Shown: one piece after another, positions 8,941 through 17,180 of the stretch
Layout of the letters: each line of letters starts with the position of its first letter
Numbering within the stretch: position 1 is the first letter of the stretch
Assembly (NCBI GenBank): GCA_001899635.1
Contig: MKVQ01000020.1
Coordinates: forward strand, 1-64,000
Reading direction: 5' to 3'
Length of the DNA stretch: 64,000 bases
Source: Myxococcales bacterium 68-20
GTDB lineage: Bacteria > Myxococcota_A > Polyangia > Polyangiales > Polyangiaceae
Position numbers and translations under genes: made by a program
The notes under the pieces: model-generated
What the model was told of the DNA's origin: nothing
Seen by the model: the letters and a program-made list of their open reading frames with translations, nothing else
Database searches by the model: none

Positions 8941-9480
8941 ATGGTTCGACAGTTCGCGGTATTGGCGATCACGCTCGGTGCGTTCGCCGTGACGGGCTGC
9001 ACCAGCTCGGTGAGGTTTGGCGGCGGCACTGTGCTCACGTCTTCGGTGGTGACGCCCGCGAAGGCGGCGGAGGCTCCCGTCAAGCGCGCCAAGGTGGCGA
9101 ACGGGCACATCGAGATCGACGAAAAGGTGCAGTTCGCAACCAATTCGGATGCGATTCTCCCGGCCTCCGATCCGCTCCTCGACGACATCGTGGACGCGTT
9201 CAAGGAGAACCCTCAAATCAAGAAGGTGGAGATCCAGGGGCACGCCAGCTCCGAGGGTGATGCGAATCGGAACAAGACCTTGTCGAATCTCCGCGCGAAA
9301 GCCGTCATGGCAGCGCTCGCCGCGAAGGGAGTGGAGCCCTCGAGGATGACGGCAAAGGGTTACGGAATCGAAAAGCCCATCGCGGACAACAAGACCGAAG
9401 AGGGGCGGGAGAAGAACCGACGTGTCGAGTTCCTCATCATCGATCCCGCTCCGAGCGCGGAAGCCGCTGCGAAGAACTAA
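8941..9480 (+). CDS. OmpA-family peptidoglycan-binding lipoprotein
   Basis: 179 residues with a GGAGGA site at about 8931-8936. A lipoprotein signal ends at VTGC with Cys20. Residues ~60-170 form an OmpA C-terminal domain: the VQFATNSDAILPAS strand, VEIQGHASSEG (the GHTDxxG loop), NLRAKAVMAALAAKGV and the terminal NRRVEFLI. Such domains bind diaminopimelate in peptidoglycan, so this is a Pal-like outer-membrane lipoprotein tethered to the cell wall. Another lipoprotein gene follows after 12 bp, probably in the same operon. Confidence 0.9.
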   Translation: MVRQFAVLAITLGAFAVTGCTSSVRFGGGTVLTSSVVTPAKAAEAPVKRAKVANGHIEIDEKVQFATNSDAILPASDPLLDDIVDAFKENPQIKKVEIQGHASSEGDANRNKTLSNLRAKAVMAALAAKGVEPSRMTAKGYGIEKPIADNKTEEGREKNRRVEFLIIDPAPSAEAAAKN

Positions 9481-9492
9481 GGGAAGGTCGTC

Positions 9493-9960
9493 ATGAAATC
9501 CATCAAGCTGCTCGCCGTCTCGTCGGCTCTCGTCGCTCTCACCGCCTGTTCGAGTGCGTCCCGCACTCCTGCTCAATACGCCGAGGACACGAAAAAGGCC
9601 TTCGCTGAGCATCAGGCCGAGCTTCAGGCTTGTTATGACGAGGTCGTCAAGACCACGCCGGACGCCAAGGGGACGGTCACGGTGAAGTTCTTCTGGAGCG
9701 ATTCTAGCTCCGAGAAGGATGCGCGCTTCCCCACGAAGCAGGTCAGCATCCGAATCAACGTCGAAGACAAGGGTGAGGTCAACGTCGTCGCCGCGGAGAC
9801 CACCGCCCCAGAACAGCTGCAGAAGTGCGTCACGGATACCGTGGTGAAGGCGCGCCTGAGGCCTGCCGGCAAGGGGATCGGCGACGGCAAGTGGACGTTC
9901 ACGTTTACGCCAAAGAGCGCTCCGGATGGGACCGCCGAGGTGGACGCGACGAAGTCCTGA
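9493..9960 (+). CDS. Lipoprotein with AgmX/PglI-like Cys-pair domain
   Basis: 155 residues, 12 bp after the OmpA-type gene. The signal peptide ends at LTAC with Cys19. The mature part has two conserved-looking cysteines, C47 (LQACYDEV) and C112 (LQKCVTDTV), bracketing strands VTVKFFW and VSIRINVEDKGEV. It ends with an ARLRPA strand and WTFTFTP. This TonB-C-like layout, with a Cys at the start of each half, occurs in myxobacterial AgmX/PglI C-terminal-type domains. It is presumably at the outer membrane with its neighbour. Precise function unknown. Confidence 0.75.
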   Translation: MKSIKLLAVSSALVALTACSSASRTPAQYAEDTKKAFAEHQAELQACYDEVVKTTPDAKGTVTVKFFWSDSSSEKDARFPTKQVSIRINVEDKGEVNVVAAETTAPEQLQKCVTDTVVKARLRPAGKGIGDGKWTFTFTPKSAPDGTAEVDATKS

Positions 9961-10150
9961 ACCGAAACTGCTGCAGCCCAATACCTTGGGCGACGGAGCC
10001 TGACCCCGACTCGCCGGGATGGCTCCGTCGCGCCCAACATGTCGAACGCCCCCCGACGGTCGGCTCGACGTATCCGCGATGCGGTGCTGGGCGTGAGCTC
10101 CGGGTCGATGGGGAGCGTCGCTGGACTCGCGTGACAACCGACGTGCGACG

Positions 10151-10570
10151 TCAGCTTGGCGGGGGCGTCGGCGTGGGCGATCGCTCTCCGCCGAACGGCG
10201 TCCGGACGGAGAGATTGACGATGGCCGGGTATGTGAGTTGGCCGGGGTCGGCGCCGGGATCGTGTGAGGTCCGGATGAAGTGCTGATAGACCGGCCCCCG
10301 GCACCCGCACCGAGAGTGACGCCGTGACGCTTCCGAAGCCGTAGCTCACGTTCCCGCCCGCCAAGCGATTCATGCGCCCGACGTTGCCGTCCTGCTGGAT
10401 GGCGCCGCTCCAACGCTCGGGTTGCCCGCTGAGGACGTCCTCGCCAACACCGGCGCGGAGGTTCTTCGCGACCTCGAAGTCACCCGAGAGGCCGCCCATG
10501 AAGCGGTTGCCAGCCTGGTAGCCGTACCCGTTCTCGTACTGGAACAGGAGATCTCCCGCTCGAACCTCGC
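10151..10570 (-). pseudogene. Decayed outer-membrane beta-barrel protein, C-terminal part
   Basis: Reading leftward, one frame encodes alternating strands and turns (AGDLLFQYENGYGYQ, FMGGLSGDFEVAKNLRAGVG, LAGGNVSYGFGSVTASLSV) typical of an outer-membrane barrel. A +1/-1 shift at a GGGGCC run near 10296 is needed to continue with GPVYQHFIRTSHDPG, TYPAIVNLSVRTPFGG and a Pro/Thr tail ending at the TGA at 10151-10153. The upstream part is in other frames (next entry). At least three shifts in under 900 bp indicate a dead gene or poor local sequence. Confidence 0.55.
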
Positions 10571-11005
10571 GCGGCGGCGGCCGTCGAGCAGACCTCGACG
10601 TCGCGCTGCGCGGGTGAACCACGGCACCACGCCTCGACCTTCGCTCCGGTCGCCTTGCGGATTCTCCCGGTCTCGGCGCAGATCTTCTCCATCATCGCTC
10701 CGTGCAGCTCGGGCTCTCGGCCGCGTACATGAAGCGCATTTGCGTGATCCCGTCGCCCGGCTCCCAGGCGGCCTCGACCTTCAGCTCGCCCGGAGCGAAG
10801 AGGTCGGGATCTTCTTCATGCGCGCCATCGCCGCCTCGGAGTCGTGACCGAAGTCGCCTCCAAATAGCGTGTCGCGCGCCGGCAAGAAGACGAGCGTCAC
10901 GATCAAGCAAGGACCGAAGCGGCGCGCCACCTCGGCGAGCGTGACACGCGCGGCGCTCGACGTTCCAGGGGCCGGTGCGAGCGTGGTCGGCACGCGCAGG
11001 CGCAA
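10571..11005 (-). pseudogene. Decayed exported-protein remnant upstream of the barrel fragment
   Basis: Three overlapping frames give protein-like pieces in the right order: DTLFGGDFGHDSEAAMARMK (ending near 10804), DLFAPGELKVEAAWEPGDG and TQMRFMYAAESPSCTE (to 10695), then MMEKICAETGRIRKATG and VEAWCRGSP. The junctions need single-base shifts near 10804 and 10695. It may be the N-terminal half of the same barrel protein or a separate neighbouring gene. No family recognised. Confidence 0.4.
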
Positions 11006-11044
11006 GTCGCACGTGCAGACGCGTGTGCACGCGGACCGTGGAGC

Positions 11045-11509
11045 TCAGAGACCGAGATCGCTCAGCCCCGGGTGATCGTCGGGGCGTCGGCCGAGTGGCC
11101 AGTGATACTTCCGCTCGCTCTCCTTGATCGGCAAGTCGTTGATGCTGGCGATGCGAAGGCGCATCAGCCCGTGCTCGTCGAACTCCCAGTTCTCGTTGCC
11201 GTAGCTGCGAAACCAGTTGCCGCTGTCGTCGTGGCATTCGTAGGCAAAGCGCACGGCGATGCGGTTCTCGTGAAAGGCCCAGACTTCTTTGATGAGGCGG
11301 TAAGCGAGCTCGCGTCGCCACTTGCGTGTGAGGAACGCCTCGATCTCCGCGCGTCCCTGGAGGAACTCGGCGCGGTTCCGCCAGCGGCTGTCGGTCGTGT
11401 ATCCGAGTGCGACCTTCGCCGGGTCGCGGCTGTTCCACGCGTCTTCGGCCATGCGCGCCTTCTGCGCCGCGCTCTCGGGGGTGAACGGGGGAAGCGGCGG
11501 TCGGCTCAT
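11045..11509 (-). CDS. NTF2-like protein of the DUF1348 type
   Basis: 154 residues from ATG 11509, with GGAGGA seven bases upstream. The sequence [68 protein letters not shown] and [14 protein letters not shown] matches a widespread family of single-domain NTF2/SnoaL-fold proteins, close to full length. The fold often binds small hydrophobic ligands or catalyses isomerisation; no reaction can be assigned. No signal peptide. Confidence 0.85.
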   Translation of the reverse strand: MSRPPLPPFTPESAAQKARMAEDAWNSRDPAKVALGYTTDSRWRNRAEFLQGRAEIEAFLTRKWRRELAYRLIKEVWAFHENRIAVRFAYECHDDSGNWFRSYGNENWEFDEHGLMRLRIASINDLPIKESERKYHWPLGRRPDDHPGLSDLGL

Positions 11510-11871
11510 GGCGATCCTCCTCGAGACGGCAGACGATGGCTGCACGCGCTCGCTATCGCACGGCACGCGTGGGGGCAACGCTCGGCCCGCGCTTTGAGCC
11601 TCTCCGCCGCACGACCGGCATCGCGATCGCTTCGCTCCTCCGTCAGCGTCGTGCGCGTGCTCCTCGGAGGCGGAGGTCTCTTCCGCAGTCGATTACTCGC
11701 TGAACGACCCCGTGGAGCGGCCCCCACCTTCCTCGCGCGCGACGGAAGGGCGACCATCTCGATCGCTTGCGCCTCTGACGACTGGCGGCATCGTGCGCGG
11801 GGCGAGCACGAACGCAACGCGAGCCGCCGCCTCGAAGGCGACGGCTCGTCGTGTTCGAGCGTCCAGAGCGG
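11510..11871. other. Intergenic stretch, nothing recognised
   Basis: Between the divergent-side start of the NTF2-like gene and the end of the pirin gene. Open frames here are Arg/Ser-rich and lack motifs. It probably carries the promoter of the NTF2-like gene. Confidence 0.5.
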
Positions 11872-12771
11872 TCAGAACTTGCCGGCCTGGAAGTCGCGGA
11901 CCGCTTGCTCGAGCTCCTCCGGGGTCGTCATCACGAAGGGGCCGTACTGCACGATGGGCTCGCCGATCGGCTTGCCCGCGATCACGAGCGCGCGCGCGCG
12001 GCCGTCCTTCGCGCGGAGACGGACGCCGTCGCCCTTCGCGAGGACGCCGAGCTCTCCGCGGGCGAGCGTGCGCTCGCGGCCGGGAGCACCGACGATGACG
12101 TCGCCGTCGAAGGGATAGACGAAGCCGTCGTGGGTCGCCGGCACCGGCAGCTCCGCGACGCCGCCGGGCTCGAGCTCGACGTCGAGGTAGATCGGCTCCG
12201 TCTCACGCCCGGCGATCGGTCCGGTCACGTCGCCGATCTTGCCCGCGAGGACGCGGACGACTCCAGAGGCACCGTCGAGCGCGACCCGCGGGATGTCCTC
12301 CGACTGGAGATCGCGATAGCTCGGCTCACACATCTTGTCCTTGCGCGGGAGGTTCAGCCAGAGCTGGAAGCCGTGCACGAGGCCCTCTTCCTGCTCGGGC
12401 ATCTCCGAGTGGATGATGCCGCGACCAGCCGTCATCCATTGCGCGCCGCCGGCGGCGAGGATGCCCTCGTGACCCTTGTTGTCACGATGGCGGAAGCGAC
12501 CCGCGATCATGTACGTCACCGTCTCGAAGCCGCGATGCGGGTGATCCGGGAAGCCCGCGAGGTAGTCCTGCGGCTCGTCGGAACGGAACTCGTCGAGCAT
12601 GAGGAACGGATCGAGCCGGCGAAGGACCTGCGTTCCGAGGACGCGCGTGAGCTTCACGCCCGCGCCGTCGCTCGTCCTCATTCCACGGACGCTCCTCTCG
12701 ACCGTGCGATCGAACACGAGCGCGACCGACGACGACGACGTGGTGGATGCCGAGAGCGCTGCCTGAGCCAT
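11872..12771 (-). CDS. Pirin family protein
   Basis: 299 residues from ATG 12771 (MAQAALSAS). Two cupin-like barrels are expected. The N-terminal metal site is clear: DHPHRGFETVTYMIAG (two His), HRDNKGHEG, then GAQWMTAGRGIIHSEMPE with the third His and Glu. The C-terminal half (LDVELEPGG, HDGFVYPFDGDVIVG, IGEPIVQYGPFVM) is typical of bacterial pirins of the YhhW/quercetinase-like type. Some members have quercetin 2,3-dioxygenase activity, others regulate; the role here is not known. No signal peptide, so cytoplasmic. Confidence 0.9.
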   Translation of the reverse strand: MAQAALSASTTSSSSVALVFDRTVERSVRGMRTSDGAGVKLTRVLGTQVLRRLDPFLMLDEFRSDEPQDYLAGFPDHPHRGFETVTYMIAGRFRHRDNKGHEGILAAGGAQWMTAGRGIIHSEMPEQEEGLVHGFQLWLNLPRKDKMCEPSYRDLQSEDIPRVALDGASGVVRVLAGKIGDVTGPIAGRETEPIYLDVELEPGGVAELPVPATHDGFVYPFDGDVIVGAPGRERTLARGELGVLAKGDGVRLRAKDGRARALVIAGKPIGEPIVQYGPFVMTTPEELEQAVRDFQAGKF

Positions 12772-12916
12772 GATCTGCCTTCCTTCCGTGAACGCCTCTA
12801 CCGTAAGGCGTTCGGGCGCGAGGCCAAGGCGGGCATCGGACAACCCGCTGTTGTCGCCAGCAGAACAATCGTCCGTCCGCGCGATCCAGTGAGGACCGCG
12901 CGTCGAGCCACGACGA

Positions 12917-15016
12917 TCAGCGAAGCACGGTGCGGGTGAGCACGGGTACGGGGCGGCCGAAGATCTCTCGATACGTGCGCGCGGCGGCGGCACGGATCTC
13001 CTCGGGCGACTTCTCGAGCGCGGCGGCGGCGGAGACGAGGAAGGCGTCGTCGACACCGAGCTTCTTCCACGAGCCGAGACCGAGCTGACCGAAGAGCTCG
13101 CCGAGGACGAGCGCCGTCGCACCGCTCTCGGAGCGCGAGCGCGCGGACATCGCGGTCGCTCGACGCACGAGGAGCCAGAGCGCCAGCCGCGGCGAAGATC
13201 GGTCACGCGCAAGCGTCGCGAGCTCTCCCGCTGCGATCGCGCGATCGCGGATCGAGTCCGAGAAATAGAGAAGCTTCGGAGCGCCCGGAGCCGGATCCAC
13301 GAGATCGCGATCGGCCCCGCCCGCCGCGACGCCGATCCCGCCGACGCCTGCGAGACCCGCGAGGTCGGCCGGGTCGCCGTCATCGGTGACCACGACGGCG
13401 CCTTCTTCGACGACGGCGCCGTCGCCCTCTGCTTCGTCGTCGGTGGCGAGGGCACCGGCTTCGATCGCCGCTGCGAGGGCGATGCGATGGCGCGCGGCCG
13501 CCGCGGCCCGTCGTGCGTCCTCCGCGGCACGGTACGCCTCGTCCGCGGCGCGACGCTCTTCCCTGAGCCGCTTCTCCTCTGCGAGCCGTCCGAGGAACTG
13601 CTCCTCTTCGATCTTCGTGAGCTCCGCGATCGCCGGCAGGATCGGCTTCGCGTAGAGCTTCATCCGATCGTTCGTCTGGAGCGCCTCTCCAGCGAGCTTC
13701 GCCTCGTATCCGCCCTGCCCCTTCGCGCGCGTGAGGCCGCGCACCGTCGCGGGCGACAGCCAGATGCGCGAGGTCGCGGAGATCGCGTATCCGCTCTTCG
13801 CAAGACCGACGAGCGCGTCGTTCCGAGATGCGATCGCGCTCTGGAGCTGCTGCGCATCGGCTGCCGTCACGCGCGTCGTGGTCGTGAGCTCCGTCGTGAC
13901 GACGGCCGTGGCACGGCGTGCGAGATCGACGCGCGCGCCCTGGTCGGCCGCCGTGTACTCATCCGGCGCCATGGGCTTCTGGTGCGCGAGCGGCGCGAGG
14001 AGCTCCTCGACGAACTCCTCGTCCATGTGAGAGAGCGAGACGATCGTCCAGTCCTCTTGCTCACCCTTGTAGAGGGCGCTGTCGGCGAGGTTCAGGTCGT
14101 CGATGCGTCGCCCCCACGCGACGCGAAAGGGCTGGTCGTCGACCATGACGTCGGCACGCTGCTCGACCCAGTAGCTCGTCACCCAGACGCTGCGGCGACC
14201 GTTGGCGTAGGCGTGGAGCAGCGCCGGGACACGCGCATCGGCGAGACGGCGATCGAGATCGTTCAGTGCGACGACGAGCGGTCCGATCGCCTCGTCGGTG
14301 GTCGCTGCCTTGGAGCGGCTCGCGGCCGGCACCGCATCGAGGACGAGCGCGAGAGACGCGGCGCCCTCCTTCCCGATCTGCTTCTCCACCTTCTTCGAGG
14401 TGAGCTTCTCGCGGGCGGCGGCGCGAGCCTTCGCGTTGCCCTTCTGCCCGCCGTTCGCGACGAAGTCGGTGAGCGGCTCGCCGAGGGCGCTGCCGAGCGG
14501 GGTATGCGTGAAGCGCTCGTACGGCGTCGGGATGAACGACGGCGCCACGACCGCGCCGCCGACGCCGAGCACCGCGGCGAGCGTGGTCGCGACGAGCGAG
14601 GTCGTGACGGGCCAGAGCTTCCGCTTCGGACGTGGCGGCGGGACGTAGTCCTCCGGCGCTCCACGATCGACCGCAACTGCACGGTAGGCTCCCCCTCCGC
14701 GCTCGGGCGCCGGCGCCGGGGGCGGCGGGAGGAAGGGCGCCGCGAGCGCGTCGAAGGCGGCGATGACGGCGCGCTCGTCGTCGAGATCGAGCGTCGCCAG
14801 CGCGTCGGGATGGATCGAGAGGAACGCCACGCGGAGAACGTGATCGCCCGCGTTCTTCCGCGTCCGCGTGGCGGCGGCAGCCAACGCACGACGGACTCTC
14901 TTCTTGATGACGGGACGGAAGAACGGATCGTAGGCAGCGGCCGGCACCGTCGCGGCTTCGGGCAGCCCGATCTCCGCGGCACGGGCGAGGACGTCCAAGG
15001 TCGCGCGTTCGAGCAT
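12917..15016 (-). CDS. Large membrane-anchored protein of unknown function
   Basis: 699 residues, no family recognised. Residues ~1-100 form a helical domain (PFFRPVIKKRVRRALA, HVLRVAFLSIHPDALATLDL). A Pro-rich linker and a single membrane segment follow (WPVTTSLVATTLAAVLGVGG, about residues 134-160). The part beyond is probably periplasmic and mixed alpha/beta, including VWVTSYWVEQRADVMVDDQP. A charged, Ala/Arg/Glu-rich likely coiled coil (EKRLREERRAADEAYRAAED) lies at about residues 455-495, then an Asp/Gly-rich linker and a final helical domain. Codon bias is consistent throughout, so the gene looks intact. It lies alone, 156 bp from the next gene. Confidence 0.75.
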   Translation of the reverse strand: MLERATLDVLARAAEIGLPEAATVPAAAYDPFFRPVIKKRVRRALAAAATRTRKNAGDHVLRVAFLSIHPDALATLDLDDERAVIAAFDALAAPFLPPPPAPAPERGGGAYRAVAVDRGAPEDYVPPPRPKRKLWPVTTSLVATTLAAVLGVGGAVVAPSFIPTPYERFTHTPLGSALGEPLTDFVANGGQKGNAKARAAAREKLTSKKVEKQIGKEGAASLALVLDAVPAASRSKAATTDEAIGPLVVALNDLDRRLADARVPALLHAYANGRRSVWVTSYWVEQRADVMVDDQPFRVAWGRRIDDLNLADSALYKGEQEDWTIVSLSHMDEEFVEELLAPLAHQKPMAPDEYTAADQGARVDLARRATAVVTTELTTTTRVTAADAQQLQSAIASRNDALVGLAKSGYAISATSRIWLSPATVRGLTRAKGQGGYEAKLAGEALQTNDRMKLYAKPILPAIAELTKIEEEQFLGRLAEEKRLREERRAADEAYRAAEDARRAAAAARHRIALAAAIEAGALATDDEAEGDGAVVEEGAVVVTDDGDPADLAGLAGVGGIGVAAGGADRDLVDPAPGAPKLLYFSDSIRDRAIAAGELATLARDRSSPRLALWLLVRRATAMSARSRSESGATALVLGELFGQLGLGSWKKLGVDDAFLVSAAAALEKSPEEIRAAAARTYREIFGRPVPVLTRTVLR

Positions 15017-15172
15017 GGGAGCAGCCGCAAATGCTAGCGCGCAACCGACCTACGGCAACCCGCGAGGCCGGCTGAATCGAGAACCGAGACCAGCGGCCTG
15101 CCTGGCCTGCTCACTCACGCCCTCGAGGACGATCGCTCGACGGCTCCGTCCGGCGTCGGACACGCGACGGCG

Positions 15173-16165
15173 TCAGGGGCACTGCAGCGGCATCTTGCAG
15201 TTGGCCTTCGTCGGGACGCACTCCCCCGCATCGCAGCAGAGATACGAATCGCTCTTCTCGCAGTGCGCGGCGCAGCGTCCGCCGTCGCAGCTCACGCCGT
15301 CCTTGCACGCGCTGTCGCCGAGGCAACGGACACCGCTGTCGCCCGCGGACGCGTACACCTTGCCCTGACAGCTGGTCTTCCCGGCGCACGTGATGTCGAC
15401 GGTGTCGCCGGCGGCGGCCACGACCGAGCCGTTCTTGCAGGTGTTCTCGGCATTGCAGCGGATGTCACAGCTCTTCGCGGCCTGACACTCCACCGACGAG
15501 AGGCAGGCGTTCTGGCCGTTCTTGCCCGAGACACCGCACTCGATGGTGCAGACGTCTGCGTTGCAGACGACCCTGCCGTTCTTGCACGTATCACTCCCGG
15601 TGCAACGCAACGCGCAGGTGCCGGCGTCACATTCGACACCGGACGCGCAGGCGTTCACCCCCGAGCACGAGACCTCGCAGGCGGCGCCTTTGCACGTGAC
15701 CTTCTCGTTCGCGCAGGACGATGGCCCGTCGCACGCAACGTTGCACGCCGAGGCAGCGGCGCAGTCGACGCCGGAGGCGCATGCACTGGCCCCCTTGCAT
15801 TGGACGTCGCACGGTATGCCGGGCGGGCAGGTCACGCGAGCATTCGCGCACGCCGACGGCCCGTCGCACGCGATCACGCACCAGCCGGCGTCACACGTGC
15901 CAGCGTCTCCACACGCGGCCAGGCAGTTCGCCTGCGATGCGTCGATCCCTCCATCGGACGAATCCGGAGCCGTCGCGTCGGAGATTGGCTCGTCGGCGTC
16001 GCGGGTGGTGCCGTCCACGACGTTGCTGCCCGCACCATCGCGAACACCACACTCCGCCGCGCCCTCGTTCGCGTCGACGCCATCCTCGGCGCCGATGACG
16101 GAGAGGCCGCATGCAATGGCGCTTGCCGCGACGAGACCGATACAGATGACGCCACGGAGCCTCAC
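15173..16165 (-). CDS. Cys-rich repeat lipoprotein
   Basis: 330 residues. The signal peptide runs MRLRGVICIGLVAASAIAC with Cys19 as probable lipidation site. A low-complexity Asp/Ala/Ser linker follows. From about residue 80 there are irregular 20-26-residue repeats of the form C-x-G-x3-C-x3-x-V-x-C-x4-C-x-V-x-C, giving a very high Cys content, probably disulphide-rich and extracellular. Such lipoproteins are common in myxobacteria but have no assigned role. It lies about 100 bp downstream of the sigma-like gene on the same strand, possibly with its own promoter. Confidence 0.75.
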   Translation of the reverse strand: MRLRGVICIGLVAASAIACGLSVIGAEDGVDANEGAAECGVRDGAGSNVVDGTTRDADEPISDATAPDSSDGGIDASQANCLAACGDAGTCDAGWCVIACDGPSACANARVTCPPGIPCDVQCKGASACASGVDCAAASACNVACDGPSSCANEKVTCKGAACEVSCSGVNACASGVECDAGTCALRCTGSDTCKNGRVVCNADVCTIECGVSGKNGQNACLSSVECQAAKSCDIRCNAENTCKNGSVVAAAGDTVDITCAGKTSCQGKVYASAGDSGVRCLGDSACKDGVSCDGGRCAAHCEKSDSYLCCDAGECVPTKANCKMPLQCP

Positions 16166-16266
16166 TCGTCCAGGCTATCACGAGCCTCGAAAGGTGCACC
16201 CGCGCGTCGCTGCCCTCGAGATCGCCGGCGTCGTCCTACATGAGGGGCGCTCCGCCCGCTCCGTGC

Positions 16267-16617
16267 TCAGCGCTGCATGATCCGCGCGAGCGCGAGCGCG
16301 TGCTGCACCTCGGCGGTCGTGAGTCCGGCGCGCGCGGCGATCTCGTCGGGACGAGGCGGCCTTCCGAGCTCCGTGCGGAGCTCGCGAGCCGCGGCGACGA
16401 CGCTCTTCAAGTGGAGCTCGCCTCGTCCGCCTTCGGCGGAGACGACACGTCGGCCGCGAGCCTCGATCGCCGACAACATCGCGTCGATCTCGGGAGGGGC
16501 GATCGCACGCGTGCCGATCGCCTCGCCGACCGCGTCGAGCGTGATCGAGTCTCCCTTCGCCGTGCCGCGGACGAGGTCCTCGACGAGCGCGGCGAGCTCC
16601 GGACGCAGCCCGCTCAC
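16267..16617 (-). CDS. Stand-alone sigma-factor-like protein (regions 1.1 and 3 type)
   Basis: 116 residues from GTG 16617, whose GTGA overlaps the stop of the upstream gene by 4 bp; this overlap decides the start. The first ~65 residues (LVEDLVRGTAKGDSITLDAV, PPEIDAMLSAIEARGRRVV) resemble sigma-70 region 1.1. The rest (KSVVAAARELRTELGR, PPRPDEIAARAGLTTAEVQ) resembles the region-3 pattern GRxPTxxEIAxxxGxxxxxV. The core-binding region 2 and the -35-reading region 4 are absent, so it cannot be a normal sigma factor. A DNA-binding or RNA-polymerase-associated role is inferred. Third gene of the helicase operon. Confidence 0.65.
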   Translation of the reverse strand: MSGLRPELAALVEDLVRGTAKGDSITLDAVGEAIGTRAIAPPEIDAMLSAIEARGRRVVSAEGGRGELHLKSVVAAARELRTELGRPPRPDEIAARAGLTTAEVQHALALARIMQR

Positions 16618-17171
16618 GCCGATGCGCCCGTCGGCGACGGCCAGAGCTTGCGGAAACCGACCGCGACCACCGCGCCGTCCTCGCGTAGGACGAGCGCACC
16701 CCAGCGGCACTTCTCCACGACCTTGCCATTCACGAGGCCGCCCGAGTCGTCGGCGTAGCGGACCGACTGCCCCTCGACGAGCTGACCGAAGAGCCGCGCG
16801 TCGCCCGCGATCTTCTCGAGCTCGATCGCGACCTCACCGCCCTCGTGGATCGTGACGTCGGACGGCGGGAGACGACGGAGACGAACTCCGTCGAGAAGCA
16901 CGTGCACCTCGTTCTGCGAAGCGAAGACGACCACGCCGTGCATTCGCCGATCGTCGCCCGCTGCGCGCGCAGCTGGGCTTCCGACCGGGAACGTGACGAG
17001 CACCCCGGGCGCGAAGCCCGCAGGCGGCGTGTCGATCTCGTTGACGCGTCCGCCGAGGCGCGCGCGGGCGGCGTCGATCGACGGCTTCTTGCGCACCTCC
17101 TTGGTCGGCGTGGCAACGATGGCCGGATCGGAGAAGAGCGGCAGGTTCAGCTTCTTGCTCACGCCTTTCAT
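16614..17171 (-). CDS. Protein with two SH3/Tudor-like beta modules
   Basis: 185 residues, starting 9 bp after the helicase stop codon and overlapping the next gene by 4 bp, so clearly in one operon. After a basic N-terminus two similar modules appear: PGVLVTFPVG with HGVVVFASQNEVHVLLDGV (residues ~55-105), and EGQSVRYADDSGGLVNGKVV with WGALVLREDGAVVAVGF (residues ~128-178). They resemble KOW/CarD/Tudor-type barrels that bind nucleic acid or RNA polymerase. No family name could be assigned. A nucleic-acid-related role is inferred from fold type and operon. Confidence 0.65.
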   Translation of the reverse strand: MKGVSKKLNLPLFSDPAIVATPTKEVRKKPSIDAARARLGGRVNEIDTPPAGFAPGVLVTFPVGSPAARAAGDDRRMHGVVVFASQNEVHVLLDGVRLRRLPPSDVTIHEGGEVAIELEKIAGDARLFGQLVEGQSVRYADDSGGLVNGKVVEKCRWGALVLREDGAVVAVGFRKLWPSPTGASA

Positions 17172-17180
17172 CGTAGCTCG

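Noticed and set aside
13487-15037. 516-codon plus-strand frame
   Set aside because: Antisense to the 699-residue gene; Arg-rich composition without motifs, a usual shadow in GC-rich DNA.
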